Below are positions 49,930 to 59,764 of a DNA stretch of 64,000 bases, in pieces. The DNA comes from SPDF01 sp963812085. GTDB taxonomy: Bacteria > Gemmatimonadota > Gemmatimonadetes > Gemmatimonadales > GWC2-71-9. The notes under the pieces are model-generated. The model had not been told where the DNA came from, searched no databases, and was given only the letters and a program-made list of their open reading frames with translations. Location of the stretch: NCBI GenBank assembly GCA_963812085.1, contig CAWETL010000009.1, positions 372,001-436,000 of the forward strand, given 5' to 3'. Both the position numbers and the translations under genes were made by a program. How positions within the stretch are numbered: position 1 is the stretch's first letter; every line of letters starts with the position of its first letter.

Positions 49930-51435
49930 TTAGCCGAGTCCAAATGCCTTGATTTTTCGATATAGCGTCCGCTCGCCAATGCCCAGGACTTCGGCCGCCT
50001 TCCGGCGGTTGCCCCGGTACTCCTCCAGCGCGGCCTCGATGGCCCTCTTCTCCACCTCAGCCATTGTCATGCCAGACCGGTAGAGGACCGCCCCCAGCTC
50101 CTCCCCGGGGACCTCCCCCAGCAGGTCGGCCACCGGCTGGCGATCGGCCATGTCGATGATCTGGACCCGCTGAGGCCCGCTGTCCACCCGGCGCCTGAGG
50201 TCCTCGACCTGAACTCGTAAGTCCATGATATTACGCAAGATAAACTCAAGCTCCTGGCTCGACACATCCCGCCCGACATGGGCGATCCGGGCCGGCAGGA
50301 GCGAACCCGCCCCATCCATGACGTCCGGCGGAATGTCCCCGGCCCGGATCTCGGTCCCCGGCGCCAGGACCACCATCGACTCGACCAGGTTCCGGAGTTG
50401 CCGGACGTTCCCGGGCCAGGGGGCGCCGACCAGGTGCTCCAGCGCTTCGGCGGTGATGCCCCGGAAGGGCCGCTCGTGCGCCTTGGCAAACTCCCGGACG
50501 AACCGACGGAGCAGGAGCGGGATATCCTCCCGCCGCTCCCGGAGGGGCGGCAGGTAGATGTTGAGCACGTTGAGCCGGTAGTACAGGTCGTCGCGAAACT
50601 CGCCGAGCTGGACGGCGTCGCGCAGGTTGCGGTTGGAGGCTGCCACGACCCGCACGTCCACCTTGATCGGCTGCACGCCGCCCACGCGGAAAAAGGCGCG
50701 GCTCTCGAGCACGCGGAGCAGCTTGACCTGGGTGCTCGCGGGAATCTCCCCGATTTCGTCCAGGAAGATCGTACCGCCGTCCGCCAGTTCGAAGCGACCC
50801 AACCGCCGCTCGGCGGCGCCGGTGAACGCACCCTTCTCGTGCCCGAACAGCTCGGACTCCAGCAGGGTATCGGGAATGGCGGCGCAGTTGACCGCGATGA
50901 ACGGCTGGCCCCGCCTGGGCGACAGGTCGTGGATGGCCTTGGCAACGAGTTCCTTGCCGGTGCCCGATTCCCCCTGGATGAGCACCGTGCTCGACACCGG
51001 CGCCATCTGCTCGATCTTGACGAGCACTTCCTGGATGGCGGCGCTCTCGCCGCTGATGCCGGTGCGCTGCTGGAGCTGCCGCCGCTGCACCAGCCGCCGC
51101 GCGGTGGCCACCACCTCGTCGACGTGCGATGGCTTGGTCATCACCGCCGTCGCGCCGAGCCTCGCCACCCGCTCCGCACGCTCCGAGTCGGTCGGCTCGA
51201 TGAGGGCGAGCGTGGAAACCTCCGCCTCCCGCGCGAGCGCGATCAGCGCCAGCGCCGGCGACTCGTGGACTGCGCCGGTCAGGATCAGCAGGTCCGGGCT
51301 CTCGCGGCGGAAGACGGAGCGCACGTCGTCCATCGCCGAGACCATCGTGGTCGTGTAGCCCGCGTGCTCCAGCGCCGCGTTGAGCGGCACGGCGGTCTCG
51401 AGGTCGTCCATCGTGAGGAGGATCTGCGCCGTCAT
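49930..51435 (-). CDS. NtrC-type sigma-54 activator with degenerate receiver
   Basis: A 501-residue bacterial enhancer-binding protein. The receiver domain (residues 1-120) keeps an acidic pair (TMDD) and a Lys (TKPS), but the phosphorylated Asp position reads Thr (PDLLILTG), so normal phosphorylation is unlikely. The AAA+ domain has GESGTGKELVAKAIH (Walker A), EKGAFTGA for sigma-54 contact, and GGTIFLDEIGE (Walker B). A Fis-type HTH ends the protein (RKAAEVLGIGERTLYRKIKAFG). It may respond to a protein or ligand. It lies next to the Fe-S/GGDEF gene. Confidence 0.93.
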   Translation of the reverse strand: MTAQILLTMDDLETAVPLNAALEHAGYTTTMVSAMDDVRSVFRRESPDLLILTGAVHESPALALIALAREAEVSTLALIEPTDSERAERVARLGATAVMTKPSHVDEVVATARRLVQRRQLQQRTGISGESAAIQEVLVKIEQMAPVSSTVLIQGESGTGKELVAKAIHDLSPRRGQPFIAVNCAAIPDTLLESELFGHEKGAFTGAAERRLGRFELADGGTIFLDEIGEIPASTQVKLLRVLESRAFFRVGGVQPIKVDVRVVAASNRNLRDAVQLGEFRDDLYYRLNVLNIYLPPLRERREDIPLLLRRFVREFAKAHERPFRGITAEALEHLVGAPWPGNVRQLRNLVESMVVLAPGTEIRAGDIPPDVMDGAGSLLPARIAHVGRDVSSQELEFILRNIMDLRVQVEDLRRRVDSGPQRVQIIDMADRQPVADLLGEVPGEELGAVLYRSGMTMAEVEKRAIEAALEEYRGNRRKAAEVLGIGERTLYRKIKAFGLG

Positions 51436-51441
51436 CTGCCG

Positions 51442-51936
51442 TCAGCCCTCCTGGTGGGTGTGCGTGGTGTCCGTGCCCCGAACCAGCGCCACGGCGTGCG
51501 CCACGAGGCCGTCGAGCACGGCGAGACCGTCGCGCACTCCGCCGGGGCTGCCGGGGAGGTTCACGATGAGCGTCTGCCCGCGCACGCCGGCGAGGCCGCG
51601 GGCCAGCGCCGCCCGAGGAAACCGCGGCACCGCGCTCGCGCGGATGGCCTCGGCGATGCCCGGCGCCTCGCGGTCGAGCACGGCGCGGGTGGCCTCCGGC
51701 GTGACGTCCCTCGGGGTGAGGCCGGTGCCGCCGGTGGTCACGATCAGGTCGGCCACGTCGCCGTCGGCCCAGCGGGCGAGTGTCCCCGCGATCGGGCCGG
51801 TCTCGTCCGGCACCAGGGTGCGCGCCGCCACCGCGTGGCCCCGCTCGGCGGCCCAGGCCGCAATGAGGTCGCCCGAGGCGTCGGCCCGCTCGCCCCGGCT
51901 GCCGGCGTCGGAGATGGTCAGGATGGCTACGCGCAT
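51442..51936 (-). CDS. Molybdenum cofactor biosynthesis protein MoaB/MogA
   Basis: A 164-residue MoaB/Mog-type molybdopterin adenylyltransferase, which adenylylates molybdopterin before MoeA inserts molybdate. ILTISDAGSRGERAD at the N-terminus, DLIVTTGGTGLTPRDVTPEAT near residue 65 and IVNLPGSPGGVRDGL near residue 120 are the substrate-binding motifs. ATG 51936 gives the family's length; the longer upstream frame runs antiparallel into gcvT and is rejected. It lies far from the mob/moe cluster at 1.4-5.7 kb but would supply the missing step. Confidence 0.9.
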   Translation of the reverse strand: MRVAILTISDAGSRGERADASGDLIAAWAAERGHAVAARTLVPDETGPIAGTLARWADGDVADLIVTTGGTGLTPRDVTPEATRAVLDREAPGIAEAIRASAVPRFPRAALARGLAGVRGQTLIVNLPGSPGGVRDGLAVLDGLVAHAVALVRGTDTTHTHQEG

Positions 51937-51982
51937 CGTGGGGCGTGGGCAGCGGGGCAGCGCGGCCGTTCGGCCGTCACGC

Positions 51983-52006
51983 AGGGGCGCACGACGGTGC
52001 GCCCCT
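51983..52006. repeat. GGGGCGCAC hairpin, second family copy
   Basis: AGGGGCGCAC-GACG-GTGCGCCCCT is a perfect 10-bp stem with a 4-base loop. It overlaps the gcvT stop and repeats the core of the hairpin at 41063-41102. Both copies are preceded by a GGGCAGCGGGGCAGCG stretch. It may terminate gcvT transcription. Confidence 0.7.
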
Positions 52007-53114
52007 ACTTGGCCTTGCGCGCGGTGCCCGCCGTGTAGAACGGCCGGCTCACGACCTCGGCGGGAATGCGCGTGCCGCGCGAATCCACCTCGAAGCGGGT
52101 GCCCGGCTTGGCCGCGGCCGCCGGCAGGTAGGTGGTGCCGATCGGGATGCCCAGGGAGGGGCTCATCGTCCCGCTCCGCACGATGTCGACCTGGTGACCG
52201 TCGTAGTAAACGGGGTACCCGTGCCGCGGGATGCCGCGCTCGAGCAGCTTGAAGCCGACGAACCGCCGGGTGACGCCGCGGCCCTTCTGCGCGCGGAGCG
52301 CGTCGCTCCCGGTGAAGGGGGCGCCCTTGTCGAGCTTCACGATCCACGCCAGGCCGGCTTCGAGCGGCGTGATGGTGTCGTCGATGTCGTTGCCGTAGAG
52401 CGGGTACGCCACCTCGAGCCGGAGCGAGTCGCGCGCGCCGAGGCCAATCGGCTGAGCGCGGCCCGGACCCTCGAGGGCGCGCCAGATCGCCTCGGTGTCG
52501 CGGGTGCGGCAGTAGATCTCGAAGCCGTCCTCGCCGGTGTAGCCGGTGCGGCTCACGAAGCAATCGGCGCCGGCCACCTTGCCGGTAGTGAACTTGTAGT
52601 AGCCGAGGGCGGGGAGGTCGATGTCGGTGACCGGCGCCATGACCGCGTCGGCCTTCGGGCCCTGCAGCGCGAGCAGGCCGACGTCCTCGGAAATGTTCTT
52701 GAGGCGGACGTTGGCGCCGCCCTTCTGCGCCACGATGTGGTTCCAGTCCTTCTCGATGTTCGAGGCGTTGACCACGATCATCACCTTGTCCTCGAACCGG
52801 TAGACGGTGCAGTCGTCCACGAAGGTCCCCTCGACCGTCAGCAGCGCGGAATACTGCACGTCGCCGGCCGCCAGCGCGCCCACGTCGTTGCAGGTGACCC
52901 GGTTGACGAAGGCGTTCCGGTCGGGCCCGGTGACCTCGAACTCCCCCATGTGGGAGACGTCGAAGAGCCCGGCGCCGGTCCGCACCGCCTTGTGCTCGGC
53001 GAGGATCCCGGCGGGGTACTGCACCGGCATCTCGAAGCCCGCGAAGGGCACCATCTTGGCGCCGAGGGCCACGTGGACGTCATAGAGCGGGGTACGCTTG
53101 AGCGGCGTGTCCAT
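52005..53114 (-). CDS. gcvT: Aminomethyltransferase (glycine cleavage T protein)
   Basis: A 369-residue T protein of the glycine cleavage system, which releases ammonia and forms 5,10-methylene-tetrahydrofolate. PLYDVHVALGAKMVPFAGFEMPVQY, FDVSHMGEFEVTGPD near residue 55, SRTGYTGEDGFEIYCR near residue 185 and LRLEVAYPLYGNDI are typical, and the OB-like C-terminal domain follows. gcvH and gcvP are not in the window. No glycine riboswitch is seen upstream; only a repeat arm. Confidence 0.94.
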   Translation of the reverse strand: MDTPLKRTPLYDVHVALGAKMVPFAGFEMPVQYPAGILAEHKAVRTGAGLFDVSHMGEFEVTGPDRNAFVNRVTCNDVGALAAGDVQYSALLTVEGTFVDDCTVYRFEDKVMIVVNASNIEKDWNHIVAQKGGANVRLKNISEDVGLLALQGPKADAVMAPVTDIDLPALGYYKFTTGKVAGADCFVSRTGYTGEDGFEIYCRTRDTEAIWRALEGPGRAQPIGLGARDSLRLEVAYPLYGNDIDDTITPLEAGLAWIVKLDKGAPFTGSDALRAQKGRGVTRRFVGFKLLERGIPRHGYPVYYDGHQVDIVRSGTMSPSLGIPIGTTYLPAAAAKPGTRFEVDSRGTRIPAEVVSRPFYTAGTARKAK

Positions 53115-53141
53115 GAGCCTGACCAGTCTGAAAGAAGAAGC

Positions 53142-53178
53142 GAGATTGCGTCGGCCGCGACGCGGCCTCGCAATGACA
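53142..53178. repeat. Dispersed palindromic repeat, single type A arm
   Basis: A single arm with hairpin GGCCGC-GAC-GCGGCC and outer end CTCGCAATGACA, between argF and gcvT. Its inner end reads GAGATTGCGTC, one base off other copies. Confidence 0.88.
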
Positions 53179-53201
53179 GAAGCGAATCGTGTCCGGCCTG
53201 C

Positions 53202-54101
53202 CTATCCCATCAGCATCGCCATCAGGGCCTTCTGCACGTGGAGGCGGTTCTCCGCCTCGTCCCACACCCGCGACTGCGGGCCTTCGAGCACCGCCTCGGC
53301 GACTTCCTCCCCCCGGTGCGCCGGGAGGCAGTGGAGGAAGATCGCCTTCGGGTCGGCGTGCCGCATGAGCTCCTGGTCCACCGAGTAACCCTGGAACGCC
53401 TGGGCGCGGAGCACGGCCTCGCTCTCCTGTCCCATCGAGGCCCAGACGTCGGTGGTCACCACGTGGGCCCCGGCCACCGCCTCGTCCGGGTCGGAGGTCA
53501 TGAGCACGCGGGTCTTCGCCGCGTTGCGCTCGAAGATGGCGCGGTCGGGCTCGTATCCCTCAGGGCAGGCCAGCCGCAACTCGAAGCCGAGGAGCCCGGC
53601 CGCGTTGAGCCAGCTGTTGCACATGTTGTTGCCGTCGCCGATCCAGGCCACCGTCTTCCCCTCGAGCGTGCCGAAGGCCTCCACCGCGGTCAGGAGGTCG
53701 GCCAGGATCTGGCAGGGGTGCAGGAGGTCGGTGAGGCCGTTGATGACCGGCACCGTGGCATAGCGCGCCAGTTCCTCGACGTCGGCATGCGCGAAGGTGC
53801 GGATCATGATCCCGTCCACCATGCGCGAGAGGACGCGCGCCATGTCGCGGATCGGCTCGCCGCGGCCCAGCTGGATGTCCCGGGACGAGAGGAAGAGCGC
53901 GTGGCCGCCGAGCTGGAGGGCGCCCACCTCGAACGAGACCCGGGTCCGGGTGGAGCTCTTGGCGAAGATCATCGCCAGCGTCTTGCCGGCCAGCGGACGC
54001 TCCCGGTACACCCCAGCCTTCATCCGGGCGGCCAGGTCGAGCAGCACGTGGACCTCGGCGGCGGTGAAGTCGGGGATGGCGAGGAAGTCGCGCTTGGTCA
54101 T
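53202..54101 (-). CDS. argF: Ornithine carbamoyltransferase
   Basis: A 299-residue ornithine carbamoyltransferase (citrulline synthesis in arginine biosynthesis). FAKSSTRTRVSFEVG carries the carbamoyl-phosphate binding STRTR, then HPCQILADLLT, the domain with WIGDGNNMCNSWL, and the ornithine-binding FLHCLPAHRGEEV. The ATG at 54101 is chosen; a TTG at 54134 is possible. No SD is visible. No other arginine gene is in the window. Confidence 0.94.
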   Translation of the reverse strand: MTKRDFLAIPDFTAAEVHVLLDLAARMKAGVYRERPLAGKTLAMIFAKSSTRTRVSFEVGALQLGGHALFLSSRDIQLGRGEPIRDMARVLSRMVDGIMIRTFAHADVEELARYATVPVINGLTDLLHPCQILADLLTAVEAFGTLEGKTVAWIGDGNNMCNSWLNAAGLLGFELRLACPEGYEPDRAIFERNAAKTRVLMTSDPDEAVAGAHVVTTDVWASMGQESEAVLRAQAFQGYSVDQELMRHADPKAIFLHCLPAHRGEEVAEAVLEGPQSRVWDEAENRLHVQKALMAMLMG

Positions 54102-54193
54102 GAATCGATCGGTGGCGGGGGTAAGGGCGGCCAAATTGGCAGGAGGAGTTTAGCCCGTCGGGGAGGGGTGGGGCAAGTTGAGGCGGCCCGGGG

Positions 54194-54978
54194 TCAGTTG
54201 CGGAGGTAGGGCTCCAGCCCGGCGGCTTTGACCACGGCAGGTAGCGCGGATCCTGGCGCAGGCAGCCGAGGTCCACGTTGGTGACGATCCACCGAGGCGC
54301 TTGGGTCGGATGCGGTAGAGATCCTCGATCGAGGTCCATCGCTTTCTTCGAGTCGCCCAGCTCGCAGAGGAGCGCATCGATGCGAAGTTCGGCCACGTTG
54401 TAGCGCTCGGCTGGGAACGACGTCGGCCCGCTCCAGACGTGCGATCAGCGAGTCGGCGGACTTCCGCAGTCTCCGCCCGGCGCGCGCGCGCGTAGGCGGC
54501 GGTGTCGTGCGCGGCGAGCGCCGCTTCGAACGCCTCGGCGGACTCGCCGGTCGAGTCCACGAAGCGCCGGATGCGGATCGCATCGGCGTGACGGCCCAGC
54601 CGTTCGTAGGTCGTGATCAGGCGGGTCCACGCGCCGGCGCTGGGGCGGATGGCCATGGAGCGCTCGAGCACTGCCGGCGGCCTCCGGATACCGCCGGGCG
54701 GCCATCAGCCCGCGCCGAGGCTGTTGAGCCGCAGCAGGCTCGGTTCCAGTTCGATCGCGCTGCTCGTAGTCCGAGAGCGCCCCCTTGAGGTCGCCGTCGA
54801 GCTCCTGTCGGAGATTCCCAGGATCCGGAAGACCTAGGGTACCCGGAGTCGAGCGCGATGATACGCGTCCATTGCCGCGCGCGCGCCCTGCGAAGTCGTC
54901 CTCGAGGTAAAGCCGAATCGACCACCATCTCGTTCCATGCGTTCACGAGGGTGCTGTCGAGCGTCAGCGCCAGCCCGG
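54194..54978 (-). pseudogene. C-terminal TPR-like region of the upstream kinase, frame-broken
   Basis: Downstream of the kinase stop, pieces of a TPR-like protein appear in changing frames: NAWNEMVVDSALPRG near 54940, AWTRLITTYERLGRHADAIRIRRFVDS near 54600, and an end GLEPYLRN with a stop at 54194-54196. Joined in the kinase's direction they would extend it to about 800 residues, a common arrangement of kinase, membrane helix and TPR repeats. Several single-base indels are needed, so this is either decay or sequence error. Confidence 0.6.
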
Positions 54979-56631
54979 TCAGGGAGTCACCGCGGGCCTG
55001 CGACCTCGGCCGGCGTCAGGCCAGGCACCGACCAGCCGCGAATGAACGAGATGGAATAGAAGTCTCCCATGCCCGCCGATGGCCTGCGGGTTCCGCGGCG
55101 ATCCCGCTCCAGCACACTCTGATATAGCGTCCGCACCGAGTCGATCGTGGCCGAGTCGCCCGGCGCGCCCGCGATGCCCTGCGAGCCAGCAGCGCCGGCC
55201 GCGAAGCACGAGATCGAGCACGACTGGATCCACCGTCGAGCGGTCGAGGACCGCCTGTCGCGCCCCGCCGCTCAGCTGCAGGCGGAGCGAGTCGGCGATG
55301 ACGGCGACGACCGCGGGAATCAGCCCGGCGTAGTCGGTATCGGGATACTCGAACTGTCCCGACCAGAGCAGGCGCCCGTCCTCGACCTGGACCAGTTCGG
55401 CGTTCACGCTGAGCCTGCCCCCGAACCGGGCGAGGGTGCCGGTCAGCACGGCCGTCGCCCCGAGCTTGCGGCCGAGGTCCACCGGGGACGAGATGGCGGA
55501 ATCACGGCGGACGAGACTCATCGGCATCACGTCGAGCCCCGGCAGGCGTCGCAACGCCGAGACGAGGTAGTCCGGAATGCCGCTCCTCAGGTAATCGGTC
55601 GAGGAATCCCGGTTGACGACAGCCAGGTCGGTCAGGGCCAGGCGTCGCGCCGTGGGCGCGGCCGGGGCCGGCCTCCGCATGAAGAAGATGATGCCGGCCG
55701 CCACGACGGCCAGGAACGCCAGCACGGCGAACAGCGGCGTTCGCGATCGTCTCGGCGCGCCAACGGGGCTCGGTGTCGAGGTGGGCGTTGTCCCCGTTTG
55801 AAGGGCCGCCGAGAACTCGGCGGCCGTCGGGAACCGGTCCGTCGGCGCCTTGGCGAGGGCACGGTGCAGCGCGGTGTCGAGTTCCGCCGAGATCGTGTCC
55901 CGGAGCCGGCGGGCCGACGGCACCGGGTCGGTGAGCCGCTTGACCAGGATGGCCTGCGCGTTGGGGCCGGTGAACGGCGGCTCTCCGACCAGCATTTCGT
56001 AGAGCACGCAGCCCAGGCTGTAGAGATCGCTCCGGGCGTCCACCTCGCGCTCCGCCGCCGCCTGCTCCGGGCTCATGTACGCCGGGGTCCCGATGGCGAG
56101 GCCGGTCTCGGTCAGGCGCTCGCCTCCCGCCACGCCGACCGCGCGGGCGATCCCGAAATCCGCCACCAGCGCGTGCCCGCCGGAGAGCAGGATGTTCTCG
56201 GGCTTGATGTCGCGATGCACGATGCCGTGGGCGTGCGCCGCACCGAGGGCGCCGAGGACCTCGCGGGCGATGCCCACGGCCGTGTCCACCGGGAGCTGGC
56301 CCTGGCTCTGCAGCCGGTCCCGGAGCGTCTCCCCCTCGACGTACGGCATGACGTAGAACAGGACATCCCGTCCCGCGACGTGCTCCGCCCCGCTGTCGTA
56401 GAGGGGCAGGATGTGGGGATGCTGGAGTCCCGCGGCGAGGCCGATCTCGCGGAGGAAGCGCTCACCTCCGAGCGAGTCGGCGAGTTCGGGCCGGAGCACC
56501 TTGATGGCGACCCGGCGCCCGTGCTTCAGGTCGTCGGCCAGGTACACGATGGCCATGCCCCCGCGCCCGAGCTCGCGCTCGAGCCGGTAGCGTCCGGCCA
56601 GTGGGCCCTGCAGGGTGTTCAGGAGGTCCAT
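54979..56631 (-). CDS. Serine/threonine protein kinase (PknB-like) with membrane helix, truncated
   Basis: A 550-residue predicted product. The kinase domain (about residues 15-275) is intact: GRGGMAIVYLADD glycine loop, VAIKVLRPE Lys, HRDIKPENILL catalytic loop, ADFGIAR (DFG) and GTPAYMSPEQ. A membrane helix follows near residues 305-325 (LFAVLAFLAVVAAGIIFFM), then an extracytoplasmic domain (RRLPGLDVMPMS, GTLARFGGRLSVNAELVQ) like the TolB/FlgO type. The natural C-terminus is lost by a frameshift near 55180, after VLDLVLRGR. ATG 56631 is preferred; the in-frame TTG at 56649 has no SD. Confidence 0.87.
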   Translation of the reverse strand: MDLLNTLQGPLAGRYRLERELGRGGMAIVYLADDLKHGRRVAIKVLRPELADSLGGERFLREIGLAAGLQHPHILPLYDSGAEHVAGRDVLFYVMPYVEGETLRDRLQSQGQLPVDTAVGIAREVLGALGAAHAHGIVHRDIKPENILLSGGHALVADFGIARAVGVAGGERLTETGLAIGTPAYMSPEQAAAEREVDARSDLYSLGCVLYEMLVGEPPFTGPNAQAILVKRLTDPVPSARRLRDTISAELDTALHRALAKAPTDRFPTAAEFSAALQTGTTPTSTPSPVGAPRRSRTPLFAVLAFLAVVAAGIIFFMRRPAPAAPTARRLALTDLAVVNRDSSTDYLRSGIPDYLVSALRRLPGLDVMPMSLVRRDSAISSPVDLGRKLGATAVLTGTLARFGGRLSVNAELVQVEDGRLLWSGQFEYPDTDYAGLIPAVVAVIADSLRLQLSGGARQAVLDRSTVDPVVLDLVLRGRRCWLAGHRGRAGRLGHDRLGADAISECAGAGSPRNPQAIGGHGRLLFHLVHSRLVGAWPDAGRGRRPAVTP

Positions 56632-56683
56632 GGTGATTTCGGCGCTCAATCTACGACCCGGGGATGTTCCGGCCAGAGGGGTG

Positions 56684-58140
<1,457 letters not shown>

Positions 58141-58144
<4 letters not shown>

Positions 58145-58684
58145 GAGGCGCCCAGTTCCAGCACCGTGATGTGGTCGTTGGTGAACACGCAGATCTCCGC
58201 GGCGATGCGGAGCGAGCGGTCCACCGTCTCGCGCGCCGAGAGCGCGGCGTCCGGCAGGAGTGCCCGCGCGGCGGCGAGGGCGTAGTTGCCGCCCGAGCCC
58301 ACCGCGAGGATGCCGTCGTCGGGCTCGATGAGTTCGCCGCTGCCGCTCAGGAGGAAGCTGTGCTCGAGGTCGGCCACCACGAGCAGCGCCTCGAGCCGCC
58401 GGAGGATGCGGTCGCTCCGCCAGTCCTTGGCGAGCTCGACGGCCGCCCGCGGCAGGTTGCCGGGGTGGCGCTCCAGCTTTTCCTCGAATTTTTCATAGAG
58501 CGTGAGCGCGTCGGCCACCGACCCGGCGAATCCCGCCAGGATCTTGCCGCCCTTGAGGGTGCGCACCTTGGTGGCACGGCCCTTCATGACGGTGTCGCCC
58601 ACACTCACCTGGCCGTCGCCGCCGAGGGCGACGCGTCCGGCCTTCCGGACGGTGAGGATCGTGGTGCCGTGGAATGATCGTCAT
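58141..58684 (-). CDS. hslV: ATP-dependent protease peptidase subunit HslV, start frame broken
   Basis: About 180 residues of HslV, a threonine protease. The N-terminal catalytic Thr is visible as FHGTTILTVRKAGRVALGGDGQVSVGDTVMKG, and the rest (GFAGSVADALTLYEKFEEKLERH, ILAVGSGGNYALAAARALL) is normal. However, no start codon is in frame with FHGTTI: an in-frame TGA lies just upstream, and the only good ATG (58684, reading ATG ACG ATC A) is one base out of phase. A 1-base insertion near 58675 must be assumed; otherwise only a GTG at 58608 gives a protein without the active site. Partner of HslU. Confidence 0.9.
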
Positions 58685-58704
58685 GAGTGCAAATCCCCAA
58701 CCAG

Positions 58705-58738
58705 GTTGCTCCGACCGCCACGCGGCCTCGCAATGACA
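58705..58738. repeat. Dispersed palindromic repeat, degenerate type A arm
   Basis: A degenerate arm (GTTGCTCCGACCGCCACGCGG with outer end CCTCGCAATGACA). It lies between xerC and hslV. The stem is imperfect, suggesting an older copy. Confidence 0.8.
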
Positions 58739-58747
58739 GAAATCAGC

Positions 58748-59764
58748 CTACGCGCGCGGATGTGCCTGCTGGTAGACCCGCTTCAGGCGTTCCACGCTGG
58801 TGTGGGTGTACACCTGGGTGGTGCTGAGCGAGGCGTGGCCGAGCATCTCCTGCACCGCCCGGAGGTCCGCGCCTGCGTCAAGCAGGTGCGTGGCGAAGCT
58901 GTGGCGGAGCGAGTGGGTCCGCAAGCCGTCCACGCCGACCAGGTCGAACGCCCGGTGCACGATCCGCTGGACGCTCCGGGCCGCCAGCCGGCGGCCCCGC
59001 TCGCTCACGAAGACCGCCCGGCGGTCGGCGGCGCTCGGGGCCTTCAGGGCCTCGCGGACGGGAAGATAGCGGCGAAGCACGCGGACCGCCCGGCCCCCGA
59101 CGGGAATGATGCGCTCCTTGCGGCCCTTGCCGCGCACCTTCACCTGGTCGGAGAGGAGGTCGAGCGAGTCGATGTCGAGCCCCTGGAGCTCGGAGAGCCG
59201 CATCCCGGTGGAGTAGAACAGCTCGAGGATGGTCAGATCGCGGAGCGCGGCGAAGTCGTCGCCCGCCGCGCGGGCCTCCAGCGCGGCGAAGAGGTCGTCC
59301 ACCTGGGTGCGCTCGAGGTGGCCGGGGAGCCGCTTTGGCAGCCGCGGCACGCGCGCCGCGCGCGAGACGGCCGCGTTGATCCCGTGATGGGTCTGGAGAT
59401 ACCGGTAGAAGCTGCGGACGGCGGAGAGCGCCCGCGCCGCCGTCCGCTTGGAGAGCCCACGGCGATGGAGCTCGCCCAGGAACCCGCGGAAGCCGAGCCG
59501 GTCCACGGCGGCCCAGTCCCCGGCGCGGCCGTAGTGCCGGCCGCAGAACTCCTCGAAGGCGGCGAGGTCGCGGCCGTAGGCGGACACGGTATTCGGAGAA
59601 TGCTGGGTCTCTTTCTCGAGATGCAGCAGGTATTCACCAATGAGCGGGTCGACTGGACCCCGGCGTTCGCCGGGGTGACGATCCGGGCTGTCGCCGGGGT
59701 GACGAGCATCCCGCCCCGCAGCCCCGCTGGCCCCCTGCCCTGCCTTCACAGCGTCGCCTTCCAT
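58748..59764 (-). CDS. xerC: Tyrosine recombinase XerC
   Basis: A 338-residue XerC-type recombinase for chromosome dimer resolution. The catalytic set is present: TGMRLSEL (Arg), VRGKGRKER (Lys), HSLRHSFATHLL (His, Arg), LGHASL (His) and QVYTHTS (Tyr). The core starts at DPLIGEYLLHLEKE. Before it lie about 40 unusual residues partly encoded by a dispersed repeat (RHPGERRGP), so the N-terminus is extended. ATG 59764 overlaps trmFO by 19 bases. Order topA-trmFO-xerC-hslV-hslU is also found in Firmicutes. Confidence 0.93.
   Translation of the reverse strand: MEGDAVKAGQGASGAAGRDARHPGDSPDRHPGERRGPVDPLIGEYLLHLEKETQHSPNTVSAYGRDLAAFEEFCGRHYGRAGDWAAVDRLGFRGFLGELHRRGLSKRTAARALSAVRSFYRYLQTHHGINAAVSRAARVPRLPKRLPGHLERTQVDDLFAALEARAAGDDFAALRDLTILELFYSTGMRLSELQGLDIDSLDLLSDQVKVRGKGRKERIIPVGGRAVRVLRRYLPVREALKAPSAADRRAVFVSERGRRLAARSVQRIVHRAFDLVGVDGLRTHSLRHSFATHLLDAGADLRAVQEMLGHASLSTTQVYTHTSVERLKRVYQQAHPRA
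59645..59706. repeat. Small dispersed repeat inside the xerC 5' region
   Basis: Two copies of CGTCACCCCGGCGA on the minus strand lie 24 bases apart in phase within the xerC N-terminus; one continues into ACGCCGGGG, giving the palindrome CCCCGGCGTTCGCCGGGG. This resembles widespread short repeats whose translation gives RHPGERR-like peptides. Confidence 0.7.

Noticed and set aside
53115..53201. Glycine riboswitch upstream of gcvT
   Set aside because: Only a repeat arm is present; no conserved aptamer core was seen.
54102..54134. Upstream TTG start of argF
   Set aside because: Adds 11 unusual residues and has no SD; ATG 54101 starts at the family N-terminus.
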